Positions 63,307 to 64,000 of a stretch of DNA of 64,000 bases are shown here, piece by piece. The stretch lies in the NCBI GenBank assembly GCA_965230515.1, contig OZ246007.1, forward strand, positions 2,232,001 through 2,296,000. Reading direction: 5' to 3'. Origin of the DNA: JAJFKB01 sp965230515 (GTDB taxonomy: Bacteria > Pseudomonadota > Gammaproteobacteria > Pseudomonadales > IMCC2047). How positions within the stretch are numbered: position 1 is the first letter of the stretch; every line of letters begins with the position of its first letter. Under the pieces are notes generated by a model. That model was not told where the DNA came from. It saw only the letters and a program-made list of their open reading frames with translations, and ran no database searches. The position numbers and the translations under genes are program-made.

Positions 63307-63497
63307 TAGTGCACCTCCGAATTCTTACGGCTAAGCGCGTTCACACAGCCAAAAGAGTGACAATAGGCACATTCGCACCTTGCCCACATCTCACAGCGCA
63401 GCAGATCGTCTTGGCTCGGGGGTACAGATAAATCGGATTGGACGGGGTGATCCGCCTCAATTGTGATCTCAATGGATATTTGGATATCATCAGACAT
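63306..63497 (-). CDS. Small cysteine-rich protein
   Basis: 63 residues with acidic N-terminal half and a cysteine cluster C-x5-C-x-C-x2-C-x4-C (in LRCEMWARCECAYCHSFGC), which could bind zinc or an Fe-S cluster. First gene of the leftward run in view. No family recognised. Confidence 0.55.
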   Translation of the reverse strand: MSDDIQISIEITIEADHPVQSDLSVPPSQDDLLRCEMWARCECAYCHSFGCVNALSRKNSEVH

Positions 63498-63712
63498 GTA
63501 AAGCCTCCAGCCCCTTTAAGAAGGGGTAATCAATGAACATGGGTTCTAAGAGGCTTTGCGCAAAGCTTGTGAAAACCTTATGTGATCCAGTTAATTTGAG
63601 CAAAAGGAGGACGAAAGAATAATAACTGCGGTGAAGTCCGTAACCCGTTGAATGATATGGAATTATTATCCGTATAATGGAAATTCAAAAGCTGGGAGTT
63701 CGAGGCGTATAA

Positions 63713-64000
63713 ATGGCAAATACCAAAAAACGTTCGGCAAAATCTGAGTTCTGGGAAGCTCATGTTCTTGCTTGGAAGCGTGGCAAGCTAACTCAATCTG
63801 AGTACTGTATACAAAACAAGTTATCAGAATCTTCTTTCTCCAAATGGAAAGCCAAACTACTCCCCAGCCTGCGTGGCGCAAGGAAAACTCGTAAGCCTAA
63901 AAATAAATACTACAAGCATTCCAAACTATCAAATGCCCAAGTCGAGACACTTTTCGCCGCCTTTTTGTGTGATATACCTGTAAAAGATATTGCTAAGAAA
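63713..64000 (+). CDS. Transposase-like protein, 3' end beyond window
   Basis: 96 codons, open at the window edge. The N-terminal WEAHVLAWKRGKLTQSEYC then SFSKWKAKL resembles the helix-turn-helix of IS66-type TnpA accessory proteins. The following KNKYYKHSKLSNAQVETLF through DIPVKDIAKK resembles the start of IS1595/IS1016-type transposases. If so, the two modules are fused. The 215 nt before it contain a CCCCTT/AAGGGG hairpin but no clear inverted repeat end. Confidence 0.55.
   Translation, partial: MANTKKRSAKSEFWEAHVLAWKRGKLTQSEYCIQNKLSESSFSKWKAKLLPSLRGARKTRKPKNKYYKHSKLSNAQVETLFAAFLCDIPVKDIAKK

Overview
The window reads as chromosome of a moderate-GC gammaproteobacterium in the Pseudomonas/Cellvibrio/marine 'Cellvibrionales-like' neighbourhood. 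The basis is gene order: bamE-fur-recN beside ratA/ratB, smpB and ssrA, then grpE-dnaK-dnaJ-dapB-carA-carB-greA-yhbY-rlmE-ftsH-folP-glmM-tpiA-secG-tRNA-Leu(GAG)-tRNA-fMet. This is the classical pseudomonad-type housekeeping string, and rimP-nusA would be expected next. No genus is claimed.

Layout. 1-9.1 kb: an orphan GspE/PilB-type secretion ATPase; a ferric-iron ABC importer (fbpC on +, fbpA-fbpB on -) with an FkbM methyltransferase in between; a perfect 23-bp Fur-type palindrome upstream of fbpA; and a divergent DUF47/Pit phosphate-uptake pair whose Pit gene carries a one-base frameshift. 9.1-19 kb: argE-argA, alkD, small proteins, a D-2-hydroxyglutarate-dehydrogenase-like flavoenzyme divergent from serA, a TIGR01777 epimerase and a quinone oxidoreductase. 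18.8-26.9 kb: an NnrS protein, a five-repeat VWA protein, YIP1 and DUF4870 membrane proteins, and a run of MIP18-type Fe-S factor, polytopic membrane protein, MCP-like soluble coiled coil and ODP-like di-iron metallo-beta-lactamase-fold protein. The last two genes overlap by 4 nt and look like a sensor pair.

26.9-33.5 kb is accessory: a decayed higBA toxin-antitoxin module, an intact brnTA module flanked by integron attC-like sequences, a TRIC-family channel, SelO, a Fic protein with a reiterated operator-like motif, and ssrA. The tmRNA gene is interrupted in its T-loop by a 270-nt group I intron. A degenerate second copy of the tmRNA 3' end 1.85 kb downstream marks the far edge of a small island that carries fic.

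33.6-56.8 kb is the conserved housekeeping string, with a sigma-32 promoter before grpE, a probable attenuator before carA and a truncated tRNA-Leu copy before the real one. At 56.8 kb an integrative element sits directly against the 3' end of the initiator tRNA. The reading frame of its large serine recombinase ends inside that tRNA. The element continues past the window end with a VirD4/TraG-like coupling ATPase that lacks its usual membrane segments, a secreted VWA protein, a lipoprotein, a four-helix membrane protein, a cysteine-rich small protein and the start of a transposase-like gene.

No CRISPR array and no rRNA were seen.
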